A stretch of 64,000 nt of DNA from FEN-1219 sp039933105 (GTDB lineage Bacteria; Pseudomonadota; Gammaproteobacteria; Steroidobacterales; Rariloculaceae): positions 1-64,000 of the forward strand of contig JBDTOT010000015.1 of NCBI GenBank assembly GCA_039933105.1, written 5' to 3'. Under the pieces are notes generated by a model that did not search any database, was not told the origin of the DNA, and saw only the letters and a list, made by a program, of their open reading frames with translations. Both the position numbers and the translations under genes were made by a program. Positions 8,051-16,692 of this stretch are shown piece by piece; positions within the stretch are counted from its first letter, which is position 1, and each line of letters begins with the position of its first letter.

Positions 8051-8816
8051 ACTAGTCGTCACCGACAGCCCTGTCGCGTGTGGCGCCGATGTCGGGGGCT
8101 GGCAACTGCGTGAGCGACTCGGACGCGGCGGTAGCGCGTGCGTGTGGCGCGCCGTTGACGGGGAGGGCCGCGTCGCCGCGCTAAAAATTCCAAACACGCA
8201 CGCGGCCGATTCGCTGCGCTACGAGCACTCGCTGCTAGCGGCACTCCGCCACGCCAATATTGTCGCGACATTCGGCGTCGTGTCTTTCCGCGCACACACT
8301 GCGCTCGTGCTCGAATACTTGCCGGGCGGCGACCTAGTGGCGCTGGCAGGCGCCCCGCCGCAACACTGGCTACTCCCGCTGCGCGGTGTTTACGCTGCGC
8401 TACGCGAGCTACATGCGCACGGCTATGCGCATTGCGACGTGAAAGCGCGCAACGTGTTGTTCGCCGTGGACGATAGCCCGCGTTTGATCGACTTCGCCGC
8501 CGCGAGACCGCTCGACGCGCCACTGCGGCGCGGCATCGCCACCGCTGCATGCACGCCCGCTGGAGCTTCGACCCCCAGCCAGTCTGCCGACTGTTTCGCG
8601 TTCGCGGCGCTGGTCTACGAGCTCGCGACCGGGCGTCTGCCTTACGGCCCCACGGGCGCGCGCTGGCAGGGCGAGGTGCCGGGAGCGATTCAGCTCGCAG
8701 CACAGTCGCCATTGTTGGGGCTTGCCGCGGACGTGCTGCGCGCCAGCGGCCGCGTTCACGAGGGTCTGTCCGTGTTTGCCGATGACATAGAATCTGCGTT
8801 CAAGGCTTGTTGCTGA
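8019..8816 (+). CDS. Small eukaryote-like Ser/Thr protein kinase
   Basis: A soluble 265-residue protein that is almost only a kinase domain. The Gly-rich loop is LGRGGSACVW (34-43), the ATP lysine is K56 in AALKIP, and the catalytic loop HCDVKARN carries D140 and N145. The metal-binding motif is DFA (158-160) instead of DFG. The Arg of the usual HRD is Cys, so activation-loop control may differ from classic RD kinases. No membrane segment or sensor domain is present. The ATG overlaps the end of the preceding lipoprotein gene by 32 nt and has AAGG upstream. Likely substrates are threonines in cluster proteins read by the FHA protein at 13138; this is inference. Confidence 0.88.
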   Translation: MQARRRPAESELVVTDSPVACGADVGGWQLRERLGRGGSACVWRAVDGEGRVAALKIPNTHAADSLRYEHSLLAALRHANIVATFGVVSFRAHTALVLEYLPGGDLVALAGAPPQHWLLPLRGVYAALRELHAHGYAHCDVKARNVLFAVDDSPRLIDFAAARPLDAPLRRGIATAACTPAGASTPSQSADCFAFAALVYELATGRLPYGPTGARWQGEVPGAIQLAAQSPLLGLAADVLRASGRVHEGLSVFADDIESAFKACC

Positions 8817-8825
8817 AGTAACCTC

Positions 8826-10352
8826 GTGGATCCGACTCTCCCAAAACACGACGAAACGATCGTTCCGGTCCGTCTGCCTCTCGGCGGGGCGAAGCTGATC
8901 GCGGCCGCGGGCGGAGCTGGGCAGCGTCCCGCAGCTGCCTCGCGAACCGGTACGTTGATCACCGTCGCTGGCGGGCTCGTGGTGCTCGGCTTGGCGGCAG
9001 TCGCATTCGTTTGGTTGCCGCGCCATCTCGCCGACGCCAAGGCGGCGCGAGAGCAGGCGGGTGCGACACCGGTCGCTGCGACTGTCGCGGCGGCGACCGT
9101 CGAACCGCTGTCGCCGGAGGAAGCGGAGCGGCTCAGGGCGGAAGGCGAGACTCTCCTCGCAGGTCTGCTCACGCAGCAGCAGCGCCTGAGCGCGCAAAAC
9201 GTCGAGAGTTGGGGCGGTGATTCGTGGCATCGCTACGAGTCATCGCAGCGCATGGGCGAGGACGCGTTCCTGGCCAAAGACTTTCGCGCTGCCGTCACGA
9301 ACTACAAGGACGCGAGCGCGCTCGGTGACGAGCTACTCGCGCGTGCCGTGCAAACGGTCGATGGCGCGCTCGCCGCGGCTGCTGCCGCGTTCGCGGCGGG
9401 CAACGTCGATCTCGCGCTGCGGCAGTACGACATCGTGCTCGCCATCGACCCCGAGCATGCGGCCGCCAAAGCGGGCCGCGCTCGTGCGGAACGATTGCCG
9501 GAAGTGCTCGCGGTTGCGGGGCGCGCCGACGACCAGCGTGCTCACGGTGAGCTGAAGCTGGCGATCGCAAGCTATCGTGAGGCGCTCGCCGTCGATTCGG
9601 GGTGGGAGCCGGCGCGTACTGCCATTACCGAGATCACGAAGACGCTCAAGGACAACGAGTTCGAGCAACACATGTCGGCCGGTGCAAGCGCGCTCGCGGT
9701 CGAGAAATTCGGCGACGCGGAGCAAGAGTTTCGTGCGGCTCTTGCCGTGCGGCCCGGCGCGCGGGAATCCCAGGAGGGGCTGACGCAGGCGGAGGAAGGC
9801 GACAAGCTCGGCAAGATCGCCCTCTCCGAAGCGCGTGCGGCAGCCTTCGAGAAGCGCGAGTTGTGGGACCAGGCAGTCGCCTTGTACCGGCAGGTGCTCA
9901 AGACCGACTCGACGTTGGTGTTCGCGCAGAGCGGGTTAGGCCGCGCCACGGCGCGCGCCGGGCTCGATGCCAAGCTCGCGAACTTGATCGAAAACCCAAC
10001 GCTGCTGTTCGGCGACCAAGCGTTGGCGGCCGCGCGCGAATTACTCGGAGTGGCCGGGGAAATCGATGATCGAGGCCCTAGGATCGAAGGCCAGATCAAG
10101 GATCTGAACGTTCTGGTGGCGCTCGCGACGCAGCCCATCCGCATCCGCCTCGAATCCGATCTTCTGACCGACGTCACGTTGTACCGCGTCGGCGCCCTCG
10201 GCGCGTTCTCGAGGAAAGATGTCGAGTTGCGGCCCGGCACTTACACTGCGATCGGCAGCCGCGACGGCTACCGCGACGTGCGACGAACCTTCACGATCGT
10301 GCCCGGGCGGGAACCGGCTTCGATCAGCGTGGTCTGCAAGGAGCCGATCTGA
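8826..10352 (+). CDS. Membrane-anchored TPR-like protein with PEGA-like C-terminus
   Basis: A 508-residue protein starting at GTG 10 nt after the kinase stop. A short Pro/Thr-containing cytoplasmic tail precedes one membrane helix (about residues 42-64, ITVAGGLVVLGLAAVAFVWL), which places the rest in the periplasm. Residues about 130-385 are alpha-helical repeats of TPR type (for example NYKDASALGDELL, LRQYDIVLAIDPEHAAA, AVALYRQVLKTD). The last 75 residues are a beta domain resembling PEGA (VTLYRVGALG, LRPGTYTAIGSRDGY). The N-terminal tail (TLPKHDET) could be a kinase target. It is probably a periplasmic scaffold of the complex. Confidence 0.82.
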   Translation: MDPTLPKHDETIVPVRLPLGGAKLIAAAGGAGQRPAAASRTGTLITVAGGLVVLGLAAVAFVWLPRHLADAKAAREQAGATPVAATVAAATVEPLSPEEAERLRAEGETLLAGLLTQQQRLSAQNVESWGGDSWHRYESSQRMGEDAFLAKDFRAAVTNYKDASALGDELLARAVQTVDGALAAAAAAFAAGNVDLALRQYDIVLAIDPEHAAAKAGRARAERLPEVLAVAGRADDQRAHGELKLAIASYREALAVDSGWEPARTAITEITKTLKDNEFEQHMSAGASALAVEKFGDAEQEFRAALAVRPGARESQEGLTQAEEGDKLGKIALSEARAAAFEKRELWDQAVALYRQVLKTDSTLVFAQSGLGRATARAGLDAKLANLIENPTLLFGDQALAAARELLGVAGEIDDRGPRIEGQIKDLNVLVALATQPIRIRLESDLLTDVTLYRVGALGAFSRKDVELRPGTYTAIGSRDGYRDVRRTFTIVPGREPASISVVCKEPI

Positions 10353-10366
10353 CGATAGGGACGATC

Positions 10367-12808
10367 ATGGGCGATGGCAGAAACGCACGTAACTGGGTCA
10401 TAGCAGTCGATGAATCGGGTCGACGGCGTGAGTTCGACCAGGCAGAGCTGCCAGTGTCGTTCGGCGGTGTCGGTGCGGACGTAGGCTTCCCCGGCGTGCC
10501 CGGCACGCTGCAAATCGGCAAGCTCGGCGAAGTGTTCTTCGTGCAGGCCGGCAGAGGCACGCGCAATGTGCGCGTGAACGGTCAAACCGTCGCAGGCTCC
10601 GGCGAGTTGCGCGACAGCGACGTCGTCGCCATCGATCGCGTGCGGCTCGAGTGCCGCGTCAAGAACGGCGCTTTGACGATCGCGGTACAACTACAGGTGA
10701 CGGCCGGCGACACCGCCCCACCGGATCTCGAGGAAGTTGCGCGCACGCGCGAGGCCGCGGGCGCCGTCACGATCACGCCGATTGCGTTCAAGCCGACGGC
10801 CCGTGTCGCAGCCGCGGGTTGGCGGGCGCCACGCTCGTCGTCGATTGGCGTTGCGGCCGCGGCTGCCGTGGCGGTCGTGATTGCATGGTTTACGTTCACG
10901 GCAAAGTCGATCGAACTGAACATCGATCCGGCGCCGCAACGCGTGAGTGTTCCAGGAACTTTCTTCAAGGTACGGCTTGGCGAGCGCTATCTGCTGCAAC
11001 CGGGCACTCACCATGTGACCGCGGAGCTTGCCGGTTACTACCCGCTCGATACGTCGATCGAGGTTTCGGGCAAGTCGGCCGAGCAAGCTTTCCCGCTCGC
11101 ATTCACCAGACTACCGGGCAAGATCACGTTGACCACCGAGCCCGAGGCCAAAGCGCAGGTGTTCGTCGACGGTGCGATGCTCGGCGCGACGCCGCTTGCC
11201 GATGCCGAGCTCACTCCGGGGTTGCACCGCATCGAGTTTCGAGCCGACCGATATCTTTCCGAAGTGCGTGAGCTCGAGGTCACCGGCGGCGGCGAGCGGC
11301 AACAGCTCGAGGCCAAGCTCACGCCGGATTGGGCCCCCGTGCGCTTGCGCACCGAACCGCCGGGCGCGACTGTCGTCGTCGACGGCGCCGTGGTCGGGGC
11401 CACGCCTGCGACGCTCGAGCTCGCGGCCGGCGAGCGCGCGCTCGAGGTGCGCCTCGCGGGCTTCAATGCTTGGAATGGCAAGGTGCAGGTCGTGGCAAAC
11501 CTGCCGCTCGAACTGCCGGACGTGAAGCTCGCGCCGGCTGACGGTCGCGTGGAGATCGCAAGCGCACCGACCGAAGCCAGTATCAGCATCGACGGCGAGT
11601 TTCGCGGCCGCACGCCTTTGCAGTTGAAGCTGGCACCGGGGCGCCCGCACAAGCTCACGCTGACGAAGCCTGGGTACGAGACGGTGACGAACGAGCTGTC
11701 CGTGGCGGCCGATAGCGGCCGGCGGTTGATGCTCGAGCTGACGCCGCAATACGGTGCCGTCGAATTCGTGAGCACGCCCTCGAATGCGGCGATCATGGTC
11801 GATGGTCAGCAGAAGGGAGTGACACCCGCGACGTTGCAGCTGACAGCCGTCAGTCACGTGATCGAGATCCAACAGTCGGGGTTCGCGCCGGAACGTTTGG
11901 ACCTGATGCCGCGGCCGGGGTTTCCGCAGAAGATCGAGCGCGTGTTACTTACGCTCGACACGAGCTCGGGCAGCGGGTTTCCGTCGACGCTGCGAACGGC
12001 CACGGGTCAGGACTTGAGGCTCGTTCCTGCCGGGCAGTTCACGATGGGCTCGTCGCGACGCGAAGTGGGCAGACGTTCGAACGAAACATTGCGGCCCGTG
12101 CGCGTCACGCACGCGTTCTATCTCGGTGCGCACGAAATCACGAATGCCGACTTCCGCAAGTTCAAGCCGGAACACACCTCGGGCTCGTTTGGCGGACTGA
12201 CATTGAACGACGATGCTCAGCCCGTCGCCAACGTGACGTGGGACGAAGCGGTGCAGTATCTGAACTGGCTCAGCATCAAGGACGGCTTGCAGCCGGTCTA
12301 CGAGGAGCGCGCTGGCACCTGGACGCCGGTTCGACCGCTGCGCAGCGGCTATCGCTTGCCGAGCGAAGCCGAATGGGAATGGTCCGCGCGATTCGCGGGG
12401 CAGCAAGCGGGGTTGCTGTATGCGTGGGGTGCCAATCTGCCGCCGCCGGAGCGCGCGGGCAACTACGCCGATCTCGCCGCCGCCAAGATTTTGCAGACCA
12501 CGTTGATCACCTACAACGATGGCTTCCCCGTCAGCGCTCCGGTCGGGACATTCGCGGCGAATAGTTATGGGCTCCAGGATCTCGGCGGCAACGTGTCGGA
12601 GTGGGTGCAGGACTACTACTCGCTCGACGCCGTCGATTCGACGCAGCGGGTCGACGATCCGTTGGGGCCGGAAGTGGGTCGTTTTCACGGCGTGCGCGGG
12701 GCCAGCTGGCGCAGTGCCACGTTGACCGATCTGCGCGTGGCTGCACGCAGCTACGAAGCCAACGCTCGCGACGATCTTGGTTTTCGGTTAGCCCGCAATT
12801 TGCAGTGA
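10367..12808 (+). CDS. Degenerate FHA / PEGA repeats / SUMF1-fold membrane protein
   Basis: An 813-residue protein. Residues about 28-98 resemble an FHA fold but lack the GR and SxxH motifs, so phospho-threonine binding is doubtful. A membrane helix at about 158-177 follows, then about five beta modules of PEGA type (roughly 185-247, 250-318, 323-388, 393-459, 462-529; key phrases VFVDGAMLGATPL, VVVDGAVVGATPA, ISIDGEFRGRTPL, IMVDGQQKGVTPA). Residues 548-811 are a formylglycine-generating-enzyme/SUMF1 fold (PAGQFTMGS, YRLPSEAEWEW, LGGNVSEWVQD, GASWRS, GFRLAR). The protein has only one Cys (residue 96), so the catalytic cysteines of true formylglycine-generating enzymes are missing; a structural or binding role like TagR or PvdO is more likely. 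It starts 14 nt after the TPR gene, with AGGGA before the ATG. Confidence 0.88.
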   Translation: MGDGRNARNWVIAVDESGRRREFDQAELPVSFGGVGADVGFPGVPGTLQIGKLGEVFFVQAGRGTRNVRVNGQTVAGSGELRDSDVVAIDRVRLECRVKNGALTIAVQLQVTAGDTAPPDLEEVARTREAAGAVTITPIAFKPTARVAAAGWRAPRSSSIGVAAAAAVAVVIAWFTFTAKSIELNIDPAPQRVSVPGTFFKVRLGERYLLQPGTHHVTAELAGYYPLDTSIEVSGKSAEQAFPLAFTRLPGKITLTTEPEAKAQVFVDGAMLGATPLADAELTPGLHRIEFRADRYLSEVRELEVTGGGERQQLEAKLTPDWAPVRLRTEPPGATVVVDGAVVGATPATLELAAGERALEVRLAGFNAWNGKVQVVANLPLELPDVKLAPADGRVEIASAPTEASISIDGEFRGRTPLQLKLAPGRPHKLTLTKPGYETVTNELSVAADSGRRLMLELTPQYGAVEFVSTPSNAAIMVDGQQKGVTPATLQLTAVSHVIEIQQSGFAPERLDLMPRPGFPQKIERVLLTLDTSSGSGFPSTLRTATGQDLRLVPAGQFTMGSSRREVGRRSNETLRPVRVTHAFYLGAHEITNADFRKFKPEHTSGSFGGLTLNDDAQPVANVTWDEAVQYLNWLSIKDGLQPVYEERAGTWTPVRPLRSGYRLPSEAEWEWSARFAGQQAGLLYAWGANLPPPERAGNYADLAAAKILQTTLITYNDGFPVSAPVGTFAANSYGLQDLGGNVSEWVQDYYSLDAVDSTQRVDDPLGPEVGRFHGVRGASWRSATLTDLRVAARSYEANARDDLGFRLARNLQ

Positions 12809-12872
12809 GATTTGAATGAGCGAGTGTCGCCACAGTCTAATCTCGCGGTCGAGAGTGCCTTGAGAGGTAGTC

Positions 12873-13133
12873 ATGAATAGAATTCGAACCGCCGCGCTGG
12901 CAGCGGCACTTCTAGTGATGTGCGCGTCTTCTTTCGGTCAGGAGAAGAAGGAAGCCACACCGCCGGCCGCTCCACCCGCGGCCGCTCCGCCGGCCGCCGC
13001 GCAAGCCCCGGCCGCCGCCGAATCGCCGCCACCGCCGCCGAGCGAGCAACGCGGCGTGCTCAAGGGTGACGAGTTCATTCCAACGCAAGACATCCCGCCC
13101 GACGAGGGCGTCACATTCCCGGTGGGCATCTGA
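12873..13133 (+). CDS. Small secreted Pro/Ala-rich protein
   Basis: An 86-residue protein with a clear cleavable signal peptide (cut near ASSFG/QEKK). About 35 residues rich in Pro and Ala follow, then a short conserved-looking end with GDEFIPTQDIPPDEGVTFPVGI. The ribosome site GAGAGG precedes the ATG. It lies 4 nt before the GTG of the actin-like/FHA gene, so it is in the same operon. I recognise no family. Its size and Pro-rich linker suggest a small periplasmic accessory subunit. Confidence 0.72.
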   Translation: MNRIRTAALAAALLVMCASSFGQEKKEATPPAAPPAAAPPAAAQAPAAAESPPPPPSEQRGVLKGDEFIPTQDIPPDEGVTFPVGI

Positions 13134-13137
13134 TTCC

Positions 13138-14511
13138 GTGACCGCCCTCGCGATCGACATCAACGATGCAGGTATCGCCGTAGCGGACGCCACGGGCGTG
13201 CTCGGCGTCGAGCCTGGCTTCGCCGTCGTCGATCGCGGCCGCATCCTCACAGGCGATGAAGCAGTCGCGCTGGCGCGTTTGCGTCCGCGCCAGGCCAGCA
13301 ATCGCTTCTGGAACTCATTGAGTCTCGAGTCCGGATCCGCCGGCGCCGATTTGCCGAGCGCCGCGGAGCTCGCCCACGCGCAGCTCGCGGCGATTTGGCA
13401 GAAGACGGGGCAAGGTCGGACCGACGTCTTGCTCGTGGTGCCGGCGGGTTACCGCTCCGAGCAGTTGGGCATGCTGCTCGGGCTCGCGCAGGAGTGCGGT
13501 ATGCCGGTGCGCGCGCTCGTTGACGTTGCCGCGGCCGCCGGCCATCGACCGTACTTGGACCGTGAGCTCGTATACCTCGATGCCGGCTTGTATCGCGTGA
13601 CGGCCACGGTGCTCGAGCAGGGCGCCGACGTTGCAGTGCGCGCCGAACATGCATTGCTGCAGTCTGGGCTCAACGGCCTGATGGACGCGTTCGCGCGACG
13701 CATCGCGGACGCCTTCGTTCGCGCCACGCGGTTCAACCCGTTCCGCGACGCTGAGACGGAGCAGGCCCTTTACGATCGCTTGCCCGGCTGGCTCGATGCG
13801 TGGTGCAGCGAGGAACAGCTCGAGCTCAAGTTGCCGTATGGGGGCGATGATGCGCGCGTAACCGTCGAGCGCGAAGAGGTTCTCCGTGTGGCGGCGGGCT
13901 TCTATCGCGGCGTCGCGCAGCTCGTGGCCCAGAGTCGCGAGTCTGATCGCGGCCTCGTCGTCTTGGTGTCGGATCGCTTGGCGCGCCTTCCTGGCCTCGT
14001 CGGTGAGCTCGCTCGAATCGACGACGCGCGGATCGAAGTTCTCGAGAAAGGCCACGCCGCGCGCAGTGCCTTGCTCGCCACGCCGCAGGCCAATGGCGCG
14101 GAGGTGAAGCTATTGAAGCGGTTGCCGTGGCGCGCGGCGCCGGCGCTGGTCGAGGCCGCCGCGGGCCGTGCTCCGTTGCCGTCGGCCGCTGCGAGCCAAT
14201 CACGCGCGACGCACGTCGTGCACGGGGGCACGGCGTATCGCGTCGGAGCCGGCGGTCTCGTCGTCGGCCGTGAAATAGATGCGGCGCGGCGCACGATCAT
14301 GGTGCCCGACAACCATAGCGGCGTGTCGCGCGTGCATGCGGAGTTACAACTCCGCGACGGCGAGCTGAAGGTGCGTGACTTGAGCCGTTATGGCACGTAC
14401 GTAAACGAGAAGAAGGTGGCGGGAGAAGTCGTGCTGCAACCGGGCGACGTCGTGCGCGTGGGCTCGCCCGGCATCGAGTTGCGAGCAGTTGTTGTAGAGG
14501 CTGCTGAATGA
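13138..14511 (+). CDS. Actin-like ATPase-fold protein with C-terminal FHA domain
   Basis: A 457-residue cytoplasmic protein. The N-terminal part resembles the Hsp70/actin/PilM fold: a phosphate-1-like start ALAIDINDAGIAVAD, a middle VPAGYRSEQLGMLLGLAQE with VRALVDVAAAA, and a phosphate-2-like LVYLDAGLYRVTATV. The last 92 residues are a canonical FHA domain with GRE, SRVHAEL and YGTYVN, the residues that bind phospho-threonine. It therefore probably reads the mark made by the kinase at 8019. The GTG is chosen because it lies 4 nt after the preceding stop; an earlier ATG would overlap the upstream gene by 68 nt. Its stop overlaps the next start as ATGA. Confidence 0.85.
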   Translation: MTALAIDINDAGIAVADATGVLGVEPGFAVVDRGRILTGDEAVALARLRPRQASNRFWNSLSLESGSAGADLPSAAELAHAQLAAIWQKTGQGRTDVLLVVPAGYRSEQLGMLLGLAQECGMPVRALVDVAAAAGHRPYLDRELVYLDAGLYRVTATVLEQGADVAVRAEHALLQSGLNGLMDAFARRIADAFVRATRFNPFRDAETEQALYDRLPGWLDAWCSEEQLELKLPYGGDDARVTVEREEVLRVAAGFYRGVAQLVAQSRESDRGLVVLVSDRLARLPGLVGELARIDDARIEVLEKGHAARSALLATPQANGAEVKLLKRLPWRAAPALVEAAAGRAPLPSAAASQSRATHVVHGGTAYRVGAGGLVVGREIDAARRTIMVPDNHSGVSRVHAELQLRDGELKVRDLSRYGTYVNEKKVAGEVVLQPGDVVRVGSPGIELRAVVVEAAE

Positions 14512-15605
14512 GAAGGCGCAGCCGAGAGATCAACGTCTTCACGATGTCGTTCCTCGACGCGATCACCGCGGGGTTCGGCTGCGTCGTGCTGCTGTTCATG
14601 CTCGTGAGTCAGAACGCGCTGTTCGAGAGCCGCACGGTGGTCGAGGACTTGTCGGCGGAGGCGGCGCGCTGGGAACTCAAGGTGCTCACCGGGCAGAAGA
14701 ATCTCGTGCAGATGAAGGATCAGCTGCAACAGCAACTACAGCAGTGGACCGCGTTGAAAGCCCTGCGTGCGAATCTCGTTAGCGAGGTCGAGGACACAAG
14801 AACAAAACTCGCCACGGAGACGCAAGACTCCGAGGCGCGCAAGGCGGCGGTCGCGAAGCTGCGCGCCGATCTTGCGGCGCTCGACAAGCAGACGGAGGCC
14901 CTGACCGCCTCGGCCAAGAAGCCGGTGCCAGACGGCAACGCGCTGCGGTCGTTCACGGGCGAGGGCAACCGGCAGTATCTGACGGGCTTACGTATGGGCG
15001 GCAAGCATGTCGTCATCCTGGTCGATACGTCGACCAGCATGCTCGATCGCACGATCGTGAACATCATCCGTCGTCGTAACATGTCGCCCGAGCAGCAGCG
15101 GCAGGCGCCGAAGTGGAAGCAAGTCGTGAACACCCTCGACTGGATCACGACGCAGATCGAGCAGGGCACACAAGTCCAAATCTTCGGCTTCACGGACAAA
15201 GCGGTTTCCTTGCTGCCCGGCAGCAACGGCAAGTGGGTGACCATCACCGACGGCAAGGAAGTCGACGCGGCCGTCACCGCGTTGCGTGCGGAATACCCGA
15301 AGGGGCCTACGAGCCTGCACGCCGCGTTCGCGGCGTTGCGCACCATGGATCCGAAGCCCGATAACGTCTATTTGTTGACAGATGGCCTGCCGACGATGGG
15401 CGAGGTGGTGCCCACGCGCGCGGGTGTCAGTGCCGGGGAGCGGCTCGATCACTTCAATCGCGCCGTTCGTCAGTTACCCCCTGGCGTACCCGTGAACATC
15501 ATCCTGTTTGCGATGGAAGGCGATCCGCAGGCCGCGCCCGCCTACTGGGTACTCGCGCTGCGCACCGGCGGTTCGATGCTCGCACCGTCGGAGGATTGGC
15601 CATGA
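14508..15605 (+). CDS. TolR/ExbD-like anchor fused to a von Willebrand A domain, paralogue 1
   Basis: A 365-residue membrane protein. Residues 7-33 (REINVFTMSFLDAITAGFG onward) match the single helix of TolR/ExbD/MotB, with the conserved aspartate at D17 inside the membrane, the proton-carrying residue in that family. A coiled coil at about 38-135 is followed by a periplasmic von Willebrand A domain from about 163, with a complete MIDAS start DTSTS (D173, S175, S177). The usual peptidoglycan-binding domain is absent. It overlaps the FHA gene and the second paralogue by 4 bp on each side (ATGA), so the three are translationally coupled. Confidence 0.88.
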   Translation: MRRRSREINVFTMSFLDAITAGFGCVVLLFMLVSQNALFESRTVVEDLSAEAARWELKVLTGQKNLVQMKDQLQQQLQQWTALKALRANLVSEVEDTRTKLATETQDSEARKAAVAKLRADLAALDKQTEALTASAKKPVPDGNALRSFTGEGNRQYLTGLRMGGKHVVILVDTSTSMLDRTIVNIIRRRNMSPEQQRQAPKWKQVVNTLDWITTQIEQGTQVQIFGFTDKAVSLLPGSNGKWVTITDGKEVDAAVTALRAEYPKGPTSLHAAFAALRTMDPKPDNVYLLTDGLPTMGEVVPTRAGVSAGERLDHFNRAVRQLPPGVPVNIILFAMEGDPQAAPAYWVLALRTGGSMLAPSEDWP

Positions 15606-16624
15606 GGCGCCGACGCGAGTTCGAAATCTTCACCATGTCGTTCCTGGATGCGATCTGCTGCGGCTTCGGCGCGATGATCCTGCTGTTCATCGTCACGCGT
15701 GTGAGCGAGCCGGCCAAGCTCGAGGAGAGCAAGACCGATCTAAACGGCGTGATTGCGCAGTACGAGCAGGAGCTGAACGAAATTCTCGGCGAAACCGACA
15801 AGCTCCGTCGCGACGTGTCCACGACGGCCAGCGATTACAAGGCCGATGCGAAGAGCGTAGAAGCGATACGCACGGAGCTCGAGAGAATCCGCCAGGAAGT
15901 GCTCGCCACCGTGCAGGATTCGAAGGTCTCGAACGACATCCAGGGCAAGCTCGCGGTCGCGAAGCAGAGCCTTACCGACGAGATGAAGAGCCTGCTTGCC
16001 GACTACAAGCCGCCGATCGGCGAATACAAGGTGGGCGGCATTCCGGTCGACAGCGAGTACATCATCTTCATCATCGACACGTCCGGCAGCATGAAGAACT
16101 ACGCGTGGGACTACGCGATCGACGAGTTGCGCCAGACGCTCGAGGTGTATCCCACGGTCAAAGGCATCCAGGTCATGAACGACCAGGGTTCGCCGATGTT
16201 CCAGAGTTATCGTAACGAATGGATTCCGGATACGCCGGCGCGCCGCAAGGCGATCCTCGACGCGATGCGGACTTGGGACGCCTACTCGGCGTCGAGCCCG
16301 CGTAACGGCATCTTGTCCGCTTTGGACAACTACTACGATCCCAACAAGAAAATTTCCTTCTACATCTTCGGCGACGATTTCGCAGTGGGCACCATCAATG
16401 CCACCGTCCGCGAGGTAGATCGCCGCAATACGGCGGACAAGAGTGGCAAGCGCCTGGTGCGAATTCATGCGGTAATGTTCCCGACGATTTATCAGGCGAC
16501 CGGCGGGCAGCTTTATACGGCCGCCGATTTTGCGACCTTGCTGCGCGTCATTTGCCAGCGTAACGGCGGCACCTTCGTGGCACTGCCGCTGCAACACGAC
16601 GCGCGACGCGCGCGAGATAAGTGA
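15602..16624 (+). CDS. TolR/ExbD-like anchor fused to a von Willebrand A domain, paralogue 2
   Basis: A 340-residue paralogue of the preceding protein. Both start MRRR and share FTMSFLDAI, with the membrane aspartate here at D16. The helix is followed by a coiled coil (about 36-135) and a von Willebrand A domain with MIDAS motif DTSGS (D159, S161, S163). The vWA part is quite different from paralogue 1 and includes NYYDPNKKISFYIFGDD and a C-terminal Cys. The ATG at 15602 overlaps the previous stop by 4 bp; an in-frame ATG 6 nt earlier is also possible. TolR/ExbD/MotB work as dimers inside a TolQ-type pentamer, so these two may form a heterodimer; this is inference. Confidence 0.88.
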   Translation: MRRRREFEIFTMSFLDAICCGFGAMILLFIVTRVSEPAKLEESKTDLNGVIAQYEQELNEILGETDKLRRDVSTTASDYKADAKSVEAIRTELERIRQEVLATVQDSKVSNDIQGKLAVAKQSLTDEMKSLLADYKPPIGEYKVGGIPVDSEYIIFIIDTSGSMKNYAWDYAIDELRQTLEVYPTVKGIQVMNDQGSPMFQSYRNEWIPDTPARRKAILDAMRTWDAYSASSPRNGILSALDNYYDPNKKISFYIFGDDFAVGTINATVREVDRRNTADKSGKRLVRIHAVMFPTIYQATGGQLYTAADFATLLRVICQRNGGTFVALPLQHDARRARDK

Positions 16625-16692
16625 GTGTCATGACGACGCGCGATTGTGCAGGTGGGATCGTGCGGTGTCGGTTTTGTTCCTGGAGGGTTTGA

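Noticed and set aside
6707..8197. 496-residue open frame on the minus strand
   Set aside because: Antisense of the cluster lipoprotein at 6686, which has a lipobox, ribosome site and consistent codon pattern.
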